Positions 8,950 to 18,191 of a stretch of DNA of 64,000 nt are shown piece after piece. This DNA is from Trichomonas tenax. Taxonomy: Eukaryota; Parabasalia; Trichomonadida; Trichomonadidae. The notes under the pieces were generated by a model that ran no database searches, was not told the DNA's origin, and saw nothing but the letters and a program-made list of their open reading frames with translations. How positions within the stretch are numbered: position 1 is the first letter of the stretch; each line of letters opens with the position of its first letter. The stretch lies in the NCBI GenBank assembly GCA_023091735.1, contig JALKBU010000040.1, positions 48,978-112,977 of the forward strand. The letters are read 5' to 3'. The position numbers and the translations under genes were made by a program.

Positions 8950-10149
8950 ATGGGCTGTGGTAATTCAGCACTCTCCCCGAAAGCTAACCAGCAACACTCT
9001 CAGAACAACCTGAAAAAGGACCGGTCGACGGCGAGTATGCAAATGTCAAGCAGCAACTCGGCGCGATCATTAAGATCATTTTTCTCATTTGCTTCATTCA
9101 TCCTTCAGACAGAAAATCCCCAAATATTCGAATGGCTCTTTAAGAAAGAAATAGGCAAAGGTTCTTTGTCTCGAGTCTTTTTAGCTGAAAATACAGAAAC
9201 TCACGAACTGGCGGCAGCAAAAGTTTACAACAAAAGTATGCTTTCCAGGCAAACATTAGGCGGCGAAGAAGCCCCCGCTGTAGCTGTTCAAAGGGAAATT
9301 GAAATCTTAGTTTCTATATCTTATCGTTATGTTCTTCCAATTATAGAAGTTATCGAAGATGATTATTCAAACTCATTAATAATGATGATGCCTTACGCAG
9401 AGAAAGGCTCGCTACAATCGTATTTAAACTCTATACAATATAACGAAGAAATCCTTGCTATTGCTTTTCATCAAATTGCGGAAGCTCTTCGATACGTACA
9501 CAGCAGAAACATCGTACACAGAGATATAAAACCTGAAAATATTTTAGTTTTTTCAGACGTATTCTTTTGCCTTTCAGATTTTTCGGTATCTACAACACTT
9601 GAATCTCCGACACAGAAACTAATTGATACAAGGGGATCACCTGCCTTCCTTTCTCCAGAAGAATGCGGCGGAGATCCATTCCTTCCAAAGCCAGCAGATG
9701 TTTGGGCATTTGGTGTATCATTATATAGCATAGTCTTCAAAAAACTGCCGTTCGACTTAGACCAGGCGCAGGGAAAGACAGTCGCGAACACAATATTTGC
9801 TGTTACAGAGCTTTTAGCAAATAATAATTTACAGATTCCAGAAGGTACAGGAGCATCTTCTGAAGTTATCGATTTGATCACTAAGATACTTAACAAAGAT
9901 CCAGCGGAAAGACCGACATTTGCAGATATTGTTCAACATCCTTGGTTCAATTCTGCACGTGACATAGATGAAACGAATATGATTAGCCAGACACTTGCGG
10001 AAGAAGAGGATGAGCAAGAAGCTAAGAAGCTATCAAACAGAGAGTCAAAGTATAACGGGACATCTTCCAACTTTAATGCTGATGCGAAGAGCGACATAAT
10101 GACTTCCGCAATTATGGATTTCGTGACATCGACTTCAGTTGAGAATTGA
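8950..10149 (+). CDS. Ser/Thr protein kinase, CaMKK/LKB1-upstream-kinase-like, N-myristoylation signal
   Basis: This 399-aa protein begins MGCGNS, a classical N-myristoylation plus Cys-palmitoylation signal, so membrane attachment is likely and the start is secure. The kinase domain spans about residues 62-325: glycine loop IGKGSLSRV, catalytic Lys K91 (AAAKVY), HRDIKPEN with D192, APE-like SPEE at 234-237, and a DVWAFGVSLY helix F. The activation loop DTRGSPAFLSPEE and the KKLPFD insert resemble CaMKK and the fungal Sak1/Elm1 group. The DFG glycine is replaced: the motif reads DFS (210-212), which may slow or alter activation. A short acidic C-terminal tail follows. The gene ends in TGA. Confidence 0.9.
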   Translation: MGCGNSALSPKANQQHSQNNLKKDRSTASMQMSSSNSARSLRSFFSFASFILQTENPQIFEWLFKKEIGKGSLSRVFLAENTETHELAAAKVYNKSMLSRQTLGGEEAPAVAVQREIEILVSISYRYVLPIIEVIEDDYSNSLIMMMPYAEKGSLQSYLNSIQYNEEILAIAFHQIAEALRYVHSRNIVHRDIKPENILVFSDVFFCLSDFSVSTTLESPTQKLIDTRGSPAFLSPEECGGDPFLPKPADVWAFGVSLYSIVFKKLPFDLDQAQGKTVANTIFAVTELLANNNLQIPEGTGASSEVIDLITKILNKDPAERPTFADIVQHPWFNSARDIDETNMISQTLAEEEDEQEAKKLSNRESKYNGTSSNFNADAKSDIMTSAIMDFVTSTSVEN

Positions 10150-10235
10150 ACCCGGTTGTATGTTTTTGTTATTTTATTATTTTTGTAGATGTTTGATTAT
10201 TATGATTATTTTCATTGATATTATTATGGTTGTGA

Positions 10236-10260
10236 GCATTGGCCTTTTTAAGGCCAATGC
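10236..10260. terminator. Perfect 11-bp hairpin downstream of the kinase
   Basis: GCATTGGCCTT - TTT - AAGGCCAATGC forms a perfect 11-bp stem with a 3-base loop, about 90 bp past the kinase stop. It could help 3'-end formation, or be a transposon footprint. Confidence 0.3.
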
Positions 10261-11152
10261 GCACGATTTTTGGAAAGCACACGTGCAAAAGTGACGTGCA
10301 CCCTCAGGAGCAGCCCCTCATATTATAGCTGTATACCATGTTTTAAACATAAGCAGTCTAGAAAGCCACAGTGTTAATTCATTTTACTGTTTTTAATGAA
10401 AAAATTAATGTTTTCAAAAATATAAACATTTTTCAAAATCTTGATGCTGTTTAAAATAAAAGCAAAAACTTACTGGCAGTACCCATGTGAGTAATGTACT
10501 CTAATATCAGCTGGTAAACAGAGCACCCAAAGTCATCACAAGATACCTGTAGTTTTCTTCATTTGGTAGTTAGTCCTTCATACTATACTATTCAATTGTA
10601 GTTGATTCCGTCCATTCATTCCTCACAATTTCAAATTTTTCCTATGATAATTTTAATCATGTGTTTCAAACTATAAATTAACTGCCATTCATATGACCTA
10701 GATGTGTATATTACAATTCTTTAATCATATATGCAATATAAGAAAATCAAAATTACCTCAAAAGATTCTCGTTAAATATGCCCTTTTTGTTTCCATTCCT
10801 TTATATGAGCTATTTGCAATACCGCTATCATAGAGCGCATTGAGCGAATTTGCACATGATTGGCGCAGCGCATTCTGTCACTTTTAATAAAAATAAAGGG
10901 CTAGAACAAAAAAATGAGGGAGATTAATGACTAAAAAGGGATAAAGGGGATAGTTTTAGTAGATTAAAAGAGGCATTGGTGGAAAAATGGGGGACGATAA
11001 TAGTTAGGGTTTATAAAATTTAATCAGGTGAGGGGCTAAATATTGTCGGGAATGAATGAATATTTGGGGGGTTTTCGAGGAGCTTTGCACGCGATCTGTA
11101 AATCAGCAAAATCCGCGCTCATCAAAAAAGTGCCCAATGTGCATTTTTTGGG
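10261..11152. repeat. Spacer ending in a degenerate G-run array
   Basis: From about 10,880 to 11,060 short runs GGG or GGGG recur every 20-30 bases between AT-rich stretches (AAAGGGATAAAGGGG, ATGGGGGACG, GAGGGGCTAAA). It is the reverse-complement form of the CCCC/TTTTTAATT arrays near 57,600 and 30,750, and it abuts the end of the next transposon-like element. No gene is seen. Confidence 0.4.
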
Positions 11153-11518
11153 GTGTCAATGGGTCACCTTGTAAAGTGACGGATTATCAGATTTTGAAAA
11201 AGGTGACATTCGATGTAAAGTGAAAATGTCAAAAAATCAATAAAGGGGGAATATCTATTTTAATTTGATGTGATTCTAAAAAGGAGATTTGGCGCTTTTT
11301 TGCTGCTATGTGCAACTACACCACACCCTGCATGCAGCAGCAAAAATGGACGAAAGCACTTATGAAAAAAAGTATTATATTGAAATAATTATCGACGCAA
11401 GCCGATGTTTTTATTTTTTAGCTGGTGAAACCTTAGGACCACACAGATTCAAGATACACACCAGCTAAAAGAGGCAAAGAAGGCTTCATCCTCGATTATA
11501 ATAATAAGGGGAAAAAAA

Positions 11519-11697
11519 TAACCACATTGAAAGTCGTGATTTTTTATAGAACTAATACTTCTATGCAAGAAGGCAAACTATTCGTAGCGGATATCGGAAT
11601 TATTTTCTGTGCTGCATCTGTATCAATTGTCAAACACATAGTATACCCTCTACGTCACTTAGATACTTTTAATATTACTTTCAAAATATGTGTTTGA
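11519..11697 (+). repeat. Left arm of nested inverted repeat, with open frame
   Basis: A frame from 11527 (TTG) to TGA at 11695-11697 reads KVVIFYRTNTS..., almost identical to the peptide encoded on the opposite strand at 12745-12933. No ATG precedes it in frame. It is probably a transposon-derived fragment. Confidence 0.5.
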
Positions 11698-12029
11698 TAC
11701 TTAAATTTTAAAAATATGTATACATAAGCTAGAGATTTAATTGTGTTCAATCAGATATAGCATTGATATGATACAATAATTTTAAATATTAAAAATATTC
11801 TTGAATAAGATGCACCAATAGCTTCCAAAAGACAGGGACATATTTTTTATCGATACTTATGCCTCTTTTATGAATATAATCAACAATTTCAAAATGAATT
11901 TTGTAAAAAACATCGCTAAACATAATGTTTTCGGGTAAAAAATTATTATGATAATATATTAGAAGTAAAATTATAGAAAACATTATTTGGCGGGAGAAAA
12001 GTGACATAATTATTATTTATGTCCAACTT

Positions 12030-12179
12030 CACTACAAAACATATTGAAAACACGCTCAGTCACTACAAAACATATTGAAATCACGCTCAGTCACTACAAA
12101 ACATATTGAAAACACGCTCAGTCACTACAAAACATATTGAAATCACGCTCAGTCACTACAAACTAACTGAAAACAAGCC
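12030..12179 (+). repeat. 31-bp tandem repeat, 4.8 units
   Basis: Units start at 12030, 12061, 12092, 12123 and a partial, diverged one at 12154. The unit begins CACTACAAAACATATTGAAA. Units alternate AAAAC/AAATC at one position, so the array looks like a duplicated 62-bp dimer. Confidence 0.9.
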
Positions 12180-12744
12180 TTTTGGAAGATGCTTTTTTGA
12201 TAACCATATGAAAAAAATTTGTTTTACCTATATTGTCATCTTAAAATTTTATTATTTTCTAATTCGTTTTCAATTTTTATGGATTATTCATTGATTTATC
12301 ATAATTCCTAAATTGCAATTGCAAAGTATGTTATTTCTTGGTATGAAATATTGCAATAAATAAAGTTGCGTTTATATTGTATTTAGAAATCGAATTAAAT
12401 GTATATAATTATGAACTTAAATATCAAATATCAACGTATTGTTGCATTATGTTTGTGATGCAATCTTATCAATTCTCTTAATTCCGTTCTAATTTCAAGA
12501 ATATTCTTCTTGTGCCAAATATATACGGAATTATTAGGCATTCATGCGACAAAATTAATAAGTGTCATCCACAGAGAAAAATCTTTAAACAGTTTCCTCC
12601 AATAATGGTACTTTATATTCAAATATTGCAATTTTGAAAATTGCGATAAGTGAGTTTTTCCAGTGTTAATATTTCATTCGATTTACATCTATAATTGCTA
12701 TCAAACAGTACATAAATATATCGACCAATGACATAAGAAATTGT

Positions 12745-12945
12745 TCAACAATATAATTTGCTAAAAATACATATTTTGAAAGTAATATTAAAATTATCTA
12801 AGTGACGTAGAGGGTATACTATGTGTTTGACAATTGATACAGACGCAGCACAGAAAATAATTCCGATATCCGCTACGAATAGTTCGCCTTCTTGTCCAGA
12901 AGTATTAGTTCTATAAAAAATCACGACTTTCAATGTGGTTATTTT
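12745..12945 (-). repeat. Right arm of nested inverted repeat, with small ORF
   Basis: This is the inverted partner of 11519-11697. The minus-strand frame 12933-12745 encodes 62 aa (KVVIFYRTNTSGQEGELFV...). Substitutions between the arms keep the reading frame open, which hints at past coding function. Confidence 0.5.
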
Positions 12946-14030
12946 TGATGCCTAATAATAAGAAAAAAAGTGTGCCATTCGTCCAATTTTGTTGATGTGA
13001 ACAACCTTATTGTATATAGTGGTTGCACATAACAGCAAAAATGAATGAAAAGCACGTTTTTTATTTCGAATTATATATCGAGAACAAAATCATGTTTTTT
13101 GATTCTTTAGTTAGTGAAAGTCTTAGACACATGGAGTTCTAAGGGTTTACTAACTAAAGAAGCAAAAAACATCGGTCTGCACCGAGATAACATCGGTTTA
13201 AAACTTTTTTCAAGCTTTGCTTTTTGTCCATTTTAGTTATCTCTGCAACAAAACTGAGATCCTTCGCTTCTTTAGCACAGATTGCCTAAGCTTCATGTTC
13301 TACTAAGAATTCACTTACTAAAGAAGAGAGAAATCTCTGTTTGCATCGAAATAATTTTGACGCATGGCTTTCTTCTTAAAAGTGCTTTTCGTCCAGCTTT
13401 GCTGCGGCGAGCAGTCGCGGAGTATGGTGTAGTTGCATACAGCAACAAAAATAGACGAATAGCATGCTTTTTAATTCAAATTTAAATACTCACCCCTCTA
13501 ATTTCTAATATGACGCATATGCCTTTATTTGGCAAATATTATTTTACTTGACAAAACGAATTTATTTTAATCGTTTTTTGACTATTTTTCAATACAAAAA
13601 ATCCGACAATCTGACACTTTACAGAGTGACTCATTGACACTCAAAACAGTGCACATACATAATGTTATAAATTATTACAAGTTTCGTAATCGATCTCTAA
13701 GAGATTTCTTTTATCTTAAAAAAGAGGCCTCCACCTTTCTAGAAAAAATGACATTTGTAAATATCGCTTTCCTTTCCATTCCATACTTAATGTAGTAAAC
13801 GAACAGCTTTTAAAAACCAGGAGAGATCAAGCATTAATAAATCAATGACCTCTACAATCAACAGATAATATAGCCACTCAATCAATTACTTCCATTCTCA
13901 GCACAGATCTTCAGCAATCAATCAATTACCTAAGTCCAATCTCTTAATTGATAGAGCGCAAACATGTTTCAAATCTATAAAAAATCTTGAACAAAAGTTC
14001 AGATCATTAGCCTATAATCCTAGTTCAATT

Positions 14031-14228
14031 ATGCTAGGATTAGAAAAACTAAAAGAAACTATTAACATCGCTTATAAAATCAGCGATGTTATGATGAAGA
14101 TTATTATCGATCTTCATTTACCAACGGATGTTGAGATACAAATCATGAAGGAAATTACAGAATTTATTTCCACACATGCTCCAGATGAGGTAGTAGAAAT
14201 GTGGAAGGAAAAAAATGAAGGAAATTAA
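14031..14228 (+). CDS. Small helical ORF, possibly 5'-truncated
   Basis: Sixty-five residues from the ATG, all helical in character (LEKLKETINIAYKISDVMMK). The same frame is open back to 13869, adding 54 plausible residues (NLLIDRAQTCFKSIKNLEQKF) without an earlier ATG. This may be the remaining 3' part of a gene cut by the repeat on its left, or a short gene starting at 14031. No family is recognised. Confidence 0.3.
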   Translation: MLGLEKLKETINIAYKISDVMMKIIIDLHLPTDVEIQIMKEITEFISTHAPDEVVEMWKEKNEGN

Positions 14229-14255
14229 ACTTACTTATAAATTGGAATAAAGAAT

Positions 14256-14305
14256 TTTACGCGTCAAATTTTTCTTGTTTACATGACATTTTCGACATGT
14301 AAACT
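14256..14305. promoter_or_regulatory. Three TTTAC/GTCA-like motifs before the RasGEF gene
   Basis: TTTACGCGTCAAA, TTTACATGACA and the reverse form GACATGTAAAC lie within 50 bp, about 80-130 bp upstream of the ATG at 14383. They match the motif seen at other promoters in the window. Confidence 0.35.
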
Positions 14306-14382
14306 CGTCACTTTTTAGAAAGGTAGATGACTCTCTTAAAAAATAATGTTTTTTCATATCACATGTCCATCAAAAATAAAAA

Positions 14383-16299
14383 ATGAGTTCCTTAATGACG
14401 CCAAAGTTTGCCCCCCTCGCGCAGAAAAACGTGAGGAAGTCCAACGCGAAGAATCTGACACTGAAGAAGCCCCCTCTTCCGATTTCGCCGGAATTTGATT
14501 CCGTTCTCGCCGCACATGCGCCGAAGGACTCTCAAAATGTCGACAGGTCGGAGTGGCTAAATAAGATACTCGAATTACACCCGGAAATCAAGTCTTTAAG
14601 AGAAAGCGTTAATCCGATTTGTCGAGCTGCTGAATTTGGAAGGTTATACTTACCATCAAATAGATATGTTCCACACGATATCACTCTCGCATTAATTTCT
14701 CAGCATTTTCGAACACTTGGCTTGTCCGAATCACAGGCAGCCTTACACAATGAGTGGGGAAGCGATTTTAACATTCCACCACATAAGCTTGAGTCTCAGC
14801 TCGCACTTTTGATACAGAGAGGCATATTTAGAGCTGAAAAATTCTGGGAATTATCAATTCCTTCAATCCACGCTCAACCAACACCAAAATTGACCCAAGT
14901 TGCGCTCGATGAAGCAATTTCAACAATCATCGGTGCTTCATCAAGCGTCAGCGAAGATCAGAACCCAATTGAGTCAGAAACTCCTTACGATCCGCAATTT
15001 TACAAGTGTGAAACAGAAACAGCCGAGGGAGAGGAAGCTGAGAGGGGATCAAAGAGTGAACCCGTCGAAGCTTCTCTCAACCAGATTATTTTTTATGTAA
15101 CAGATCCAAAAATTACAAATGCTTCTGAAATTCTCAACGCATTGATTCTAACAATCCAATCTATCACATCTTCCCGAGTCTTCTTCTTGAAGATTCGTGA
15201 CAGAATCCGCCAAACACTCTCAACATTGGAATCATTGCCGAAAGACGGAAAAGATAAATCCAACATCTCAATTGCGGAGCGCTGCGTCCAACTTTCCATC
15301 CGTTTGTTCAAGGCATGGCTCAAAGCTGCATTAGATGATCTCGAACCTCAAATTCTCGACATGGCTCATCAATTCGTTGAATCAGAGCTCATGGATAAGT
15401 ACTCCACACACGTTTCTAATATCTTCGAGCGCAGAACACAGTCGTTGTTAATTCCATCGAATAAAGGCCCAGCGAAGCCTCCGCCAGTCGATATTGGTAA
15501 CTGTTCCAATCTCTGGACGGGCAACTTCGACTTGTTCGAGCTCCCGATCTCAGAACTCGCCAGACAGCTCACTTTCTGGTCCTACACACGATACTACAAC
15601 ATCAAGCGTGTGGAGCTTCTCGATGGCGCCTGGGAAAAGGCGCGTCTCAAGTATCGTGCGCCGAACGTCCTCGCACTCACAGAGCACTACAACAAGTTGA
15701 CAAACTGGGTAACATATACTATTCTTTCTGAAGGTAACTTCAAGCGCCGCATTGATAAGATGGTGAAGATCATCCAGCTGATGAAGGCCCTCTTCGATGA
15801 TAACAACTTCCTCGATGGTATGGGCATTCTCGGTGGTTTAGACTCCAACGCCATCTTCCGCTTGAAGTACCACTTCTCACAGATCCCGCAGAGCAACCGC
15901 GAGTACCTCGAGAAGATGAAAACACAGTGTTCACCAGACAAGGGCTTCCTTTTACTCAGAAAGATGCAGGATGAAGCCGTTCTTGATGGTAAAGCCGCGC
16001 TTCCATATCTCGGTGCTCTTCTTGCTGACTTGTTCAAGTACGAAGAAAACGTTCAGTTGTGGGTCAACGGACTCATCAACTGCAGGAAGATCAAGGGCTT
16101 ATATAACTTCATCTCCAAGATCATGGAGTTCAAGAGAACAACATACTTCTACTTGTCTATCGACCAAGTCCAGGAGAAGATCGAGAAGATGGAGAACTAT
16201 GATTCGGAACTTTTGTTCGAAATGTCATTCGATGTTGAGAAAGAGAACGCAGTCAGCCAGTTTGACTGCAAGGATATCCCAACAACGGCTGCGAAGTAA
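14383..16299 (+). CDS. RasGEF (CDC25-homology) domain protein
   Basis: The 638-aa product has a basic N terminus and then a helical region that includes a LisH-like stretch (ALISQHFRTLGLSESQAAL, about residues 104-122). Residues about 385-620 are the CDC25-type RasGEF domain: ELPISELARQLTFWSYTRYYNI at its start, the LSEGNFKRRIDKMVKIIQLMKAL helix, DGMGILGGLDSNAIFRL, and PYLGALLADLFKYEE. These match the SCR1-SCR5 order of Ras exchange factors, which load GTP onto Ras-family GTPases at membranes. The domain end is more GC-rich than the rest of the gene. It ends in TAA. Confidence 0.93.
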   Translation: MSSLMTPKFAPLAQKNVRKSNAKNLTLKKPPLPISPEFDSVLAAHAPKDSQNVDRSEWLNKILELHPEIKSLRESVNPICRAAEFGRLYLPSNRYVPHDITLALISQHFRTLGLSESQAALHNEWGSDFNIPPHKLESQLALLIQRGIFRAEKFWELSIPSIHAQPTPKLTQVALDEAISTIIGASSSVSEDQNPIESETPYDPQFYKCETETAEGEEAERGSKSEPVEASLNQIIFYVTDPKITNASEILNALILTIQSITSSRVFFLKIRDRIRQTLSTLESLPKDGKDKSNISIAERCVQLSIRLFKAWLKAALDDLEPQILDMAHQFVESELMDKYSTHVSNIFERRTQSLLIPSNKGPAKPPPVDIGNCSNLWTGNFDLFELPISELARQLTFWSYTRYYNIKRVELLDGAWEKARLKYRAPNVLALTEHYNKLTNWVTYTILSEGNFKRRIDKMVKIIQLMKALFDDNNFLDGMGILGGLDSNAIFRLKYHFSQIPQSNREYLEKMKTQCSPDKGFLLLRKMQDEAVLDGKAALPYLGALLADLFKYEENVQLWVNGLINCRKIKGLYNFISKIMEFKRTTYFYLSIDQVQEKIEKMENYDSELLFEMSFDVEKENAVSQFDCKDIPTTAAK

Positions 16300-16434
16300 G
16301 TATTTAATGTAATGTTAAAAAAAGAGGATTGATTATTTGTTAATATATTTTGCATGTTTTCCATCAAAAAAGATTAATGAAAAAAAAGATATATATTTTT
16401 AATGAGATTATATGTGTTGCTTTTATTATGTTAT

Positions 16435-17532
16435 TTAAAGTTCCTTAGACATTTCTTGGTTATCAACAGTTTTTTCCGTGGTTGTTTGATTGCCTTTAGA
16501 AGCAGCAACCTGTGCTAACAATTCTTCTCTGTCTGTCCACTTTGGACCGCCAGACAAAAATCTATCTATGTGAAGCTTGAGTCCGTCAAGATCCTCAGCG
16601 TACATCGCTCTATCAAGCTTTGTGTGGAAGACCCAGAAGCCGTCTGTCATCTCTGGGAATGGACATGTTTCACCACATGAAATGAACTTAAATGGTTCTG
16701 TGACATAGTTCTCAGAGAGCTTGATGTAATCCTCTGTTCTATTAGACTTTGCCTGGATGACGCAGTACTTCTTCTTCTTGCATGTTGCCTTCCAGACCCC
16801 TTCATCAGTGACATAATCTGATGGCTTCGGCTTCGGTGTTGGCGGTGGCCTTGGACGTGCAAGCTCTGGGTATTCATTCTTGATCGCGTAGAAGATGTCG
16901 AGGAATGTCTTATTGCCTTGATAAGTCTTGAATGTTTGATTATGAAGGAAACCGATCGATGGGACTTCAGTCACATTGAATTCCTTCGTGATATTCTCGT
17001 CGTTGCAAAATCCGATGCGGAGATATGTTTCATTGTAAACAGCGGAGATCGCATTCCACATTATTGGTGAATACTTCTTTTGTGAGAAAAGAATTGCTGC
17101 GCTGTCGACTTCATAGCCCTCCTTTCCTGGGACCCAGTATTCATCGACTGGTTCCGCGAGTCTGGGGATGAAACGATCTGAAAATTGCACTAATTTCTTT
17201 CCTGTAATCTCCTTTTGATCGTAAAGGCGTGAACCACCTGGATAGAAGATCATAAATGTTGGATATGAGGAAATTTTCAAATCATTAACGACATGTGTGT
17301 TATTTCTAACGTTTGCGCGTGCAAACTGAAGCATTCCGTAGCTCGTTTCAGCAGCTTCCACGAACGCGAGAGCTGCCTTCTTGCATTCAGGAGAATTGTT
17401 CTTATAAAACATAACTAAGATGGTGGAAGTGTTTTTGCGGTGCTTGACGTATTTATCGAAAGTGTAGTCGTTGAGCTCGTCGATGATGTCGACGGCGTGG
17501 GAAAGAGATAAAGCGGTGAAGAGAATTAACAT
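16435..17532 (-). CDS. PDI-like thioredoxin-fold ER protein lacking the CxxC
   Basis: The 365-aa protein starts with a signal peptide (MLILFTALSLSHA). A thioredoxin domain follows (about 16-125), with the cis-proline motif SSYPTFMIFYPG. The active site reads S47-P-E-C50, so the first redox Cys is missing and oxidoreductase activity is unlikely. A second thioredoxin-like region (about 130-220) and a Cys-bearing C-terminal part (ATCKKKKYCVIQAK) follow. The protein ends MSKEL, a plausible KDEL-type retention signal. I infer a chaperone or scaffold role in the ER. The start at 17532 is used because the longer frame begins with TTG. The stop is in a TAAA context. Confidence 0.8.
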   Translation of the reverse strand: MLILFTALSLSHAVDIIDELNDYTFDKYVKHRKNTSTILVMFYKNNSPECKKAALAFVEAAETSYGMLQFARANVRNNTHVVNDLKISSYPTFMIFYPGGSRLYDQKEITGKKLVQFSDRFIPRLAEPVDEYWVPGKEGYEVDSAAILFSQKKYSPIMWNAISAVYNETYLRIGFCNDENITKEFNVTEVPSIGFLHNQTFKTYQGNKTFLDIFYAIKNEYPELARPRPPPTPKPKPSDYVTDEGVWKATCKKKKYCVIQAKSNRTEDYIKLSENYVTEPFKFISCGETCPFPEMTDGFWVFHTKLDRAMYAEDLDGLKLHIDRFLSGGPKWTDREELLAQVAASKGNQTTTEKTVDNQEMSKEL

Positions 17533-18191
17533 CAAAATAAATTATGCGGCCAAACAAATTCTGTGGTTCAAAACAAGTCGCAGAAAATGAAAATTTGGAA
17601 TCCATTCCCTGCTAGCGACCTGGATAAACAAACTTGCGCTTTTAAAATTTTTTGATCGAAACATCAATTTTTTTGACGTCATTCATTATAATTTCTGTTT
17701 TATTTCTATTTTTATGTGAATTTTGCAAAAATCCAAATCTAAAAAGTGTCAATATCCCAAAAGTGACCATTTCACAAGAAAAGTAACTTGATTTGAAAAG
17801 TTTACAAAATAACCTTTATCGATTCCCTGAAAAATCATCCAATGATTTATAATTTTTGACATTCAAATATTCCCGAGCTATTTGAGGATACTACATATGT
17901 TATTTTAATATCTTTCAACATTGGTTTTAAATTATGCAGCATAATGAATTGGAGATGATCCATTAACATTTTTTACTTGAAATATGATTATTAGTAACTT
18001 CTTGAAGGCTCATCTCTGTATTAAAATGGATGACTGCTATTCATTATTGAGAAAAGTTGATGCAATGCGTTTTCAAAATGATTCCATAAATGAAGTCACA
18101 TTTTTTGTGTTACCCCCTAATTTTAGTATCAACCCCTAATAAAGCAAAAATTTTAATTTGAAAGACTATGGTCGGATTTTAAAAAATAATT
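17533..18191. other. AT-rich spacer between PDI-like and USP genes
   Basis: Divergent promoters should lie here. Two short C-runs (ACCCCCTAATTTTAG and AACCCCTAATAAAG, about 18,112-18,141) resemble the degenerate C-run arrays elsewhere. No gene is seen. Confidence 0.45.

Larger units (their letters stand above)
11153..13640. mobile_element. Larger relative (copy B) of the MITE, about 2.5 kb, with nested repeats
   Basis: The left end (11153-11185, GTGTCAATGGGTCACCTTG) and right end (13608-13640) are inverted repeats. The left 230 bp correspond to the reverse complement of the right half of copy A and the right 250 bp to its left half, so B is an inverted, expanded relation of A. Inside are two inverted 175-bp copies (11519-11692 and 12770-12945), hairpins at about 11,417-11,470 and 13,095-13,160, and a 31-bp tandem array. 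No transposase is recognisable. Confidence 0.6.

Noticed and set aside
11789..12007. 72-aa minus-strand ORF starting ATGTCACTTTT
   Set aside because: Very AT-rich composition, inside a transposon-like region, no family resemblance; the initiator-like string falls within the ORF itself.
12030..12179. CRISPR array
   Set aside because: The repeats are directly adjacent with no unique spacers, and the genome is eukaryotic.
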